Shown piece after piece: positions 63,722 to 64,000 of a DNA stretch of 64,000 bases. The DNA is from Gammaproteobacteria bacterium (GTDB lineage Bacteria > Pseudomonadota > Gammaproteobacteria > HK1). Location of the stretch: positions 3,355,288 to 3,419,287 of the forward strand of contig WLWT01000001.1 of assembly GCA_012103455.1 (NCBI GenBank), read 5' to 3'. Positions within the stretch are counted from its first letter, which is position 1. Each line of letters begins with the position of its first letter. The position numbers and the translations under genes were made by a program. The notes below the pieces were generated by a model. The model was given only the letters and a program-made list of their open reading frames with translations, searched no databases and had not been told where the DNA came from.

Positions 63722-64000
63722 ATGGTTGCGTTATTCGAAGCACTAGCCATCGCCGAAAAACACCTTGCCGATGGCAATACCGAGGCCGGCCGCGAGTTAT
63801 TGGCATCCATAGCCGCGCAGCGCCCCGCCGAGCCGGCGCCCGCGCAGCTGCTAGCGCAGCAAGCGCTATCGGCTGGGGCCAACGACGCGGCCATCGAATG
63901 GCTGGCGCGAGCGGAGCAGGCGGCGCGGCTCAAGCTCGGCGAAATCACCGCGGCAAGAGCGGCGGTCTTGCGGCAACTGGGGCAAACCGGCGACGCTCTT
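63722..64000 (+). CDS. TPR-like protein, N-terminal part (cut by window edge)
   Basis: The frame from ATG at 63722 stays open to the end of the window (93 residues). LFEALAIAEKHLADGNTEAG and later DAAIEWLARAEQAARLKLGE have the alanine-rich helix pairs of tetratricopeptide repeats, so it may be the start of a TPR-containing glycosyltransferase or methyltransferase. MITE copy 10 ends 21 bp before the ATG. Confidence 0.65.
   Translation, partial: MVALFEALAIAEKHLADGNTEAGRELLASIAAQRPAEPAPAQLLAQQALSAGANDAAIEWLARAEQAARLKLGEITAARAAVLRQLGQTGDAL

Noticed and set aside
1..64000. tRNA, rRNA and replication origin signals
   Set aside because: Scanning by eye found no tRNA cloverleaf with a TTCRA loop, no rRNA segment and no DnaA-box cluster that I could support.

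Overview
The window reads as a chromosomal segment of a proteobacterium with an unstable, decaying genome. Metabolic genes are GC-rich and proteobacterial: Bug/TTT and TRAP solute receptors, hydantoinase A/B, Rieske oxygenase, fused indolepyruvate oxidoreductase, and a TPP-riboswitch thiamine operon. They are interleaved with visibly AT-richer accessory islands (Tc-type chitinase, integron cassettes, a contact-dependent inhibition locus) and with many mobile-element remnants. The class cannot be fixed from the sequence. The Tc-type chitinase, CDI locus, DMSP-lyase-like cupin and IS/MITE load would suit a marine or host-associated lifestyle, but that is inference.

Layout. 1-2.5 kb: a family 18 chitinase cut by the window edge. 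2.8-4.9 kb: ruins of two IS3-type elements and one IS66 element. 5.2-9.9 kb: sulfatase, M81 (MlrC-like) peptidase, and DMSP-lyase-like cupin, separated by MITEs. 10-10.8 kb: an IS30 remnant. 10.85-20.1 kb: a decayed integron. Its integrase gene intI (19171-20129, plus strand) has a frameshift, a stop codon and a MITE-truncated end. Divergent from it is a minus-strand cassette array with recognisable attC sites. The cassettes encode an unknown protein, a HEPN-like protein, COQ7, a DUF4258/YgiT-type toxin-antitoxin pair, a frameshifted SEC-C protein and a HigBA pair lying between two group IIC intron ends, and probably an unknown gene split by IS630. 20.4-27.6 kb: indolepyruvate ferredoxin oxidoreductase, YceI, cytochrome b561 and TctA/TctB. 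27.6-29 kb: nested MITEs, a broken DUF2290 gene and IS200. 29-39.3 kb: a CDI (two-partner secretion) operon of IalB-like protein, CdiB with an in-frame amber codon, intact CdiA, immunity protein, and an orphan toxin tip with its own immunity gene. 39.5-40.4 kb: IS debris. 40.5-54.2 kb: a catabolic/transport block of Bug receptor, second sulfatase, SDR, Rieske oxygenase alpha and beta, SDR, HyuB, HyuA and TRAP DctM/Q/P. 54.7-58.5 kb: an ATM1-type ABC transporter and a class III nucleotide cyclase. 58.8-63.5 kb: TPP riboswitch and thiD-thiO-thiS-thiG-thiE-thiF. 63.7 kb to the end: a TPR-like gene cut by the edge.

The unifying element is a roughly 141-bp MITE family with ten copies, terminal repeats starting GGGCACCTCTAAAAAT, and mostly perfect 4-bp target duplications. 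Five copies end 0-32 bp upstream of a start codon, always presenting the same end, which holds a plausible outward promoter. Two copies carry the same second MITE inserted at the same base. Short tandem duplications of 13-17 bp recur throughout, in genes and between them, and look like a mutational habit of this genome.
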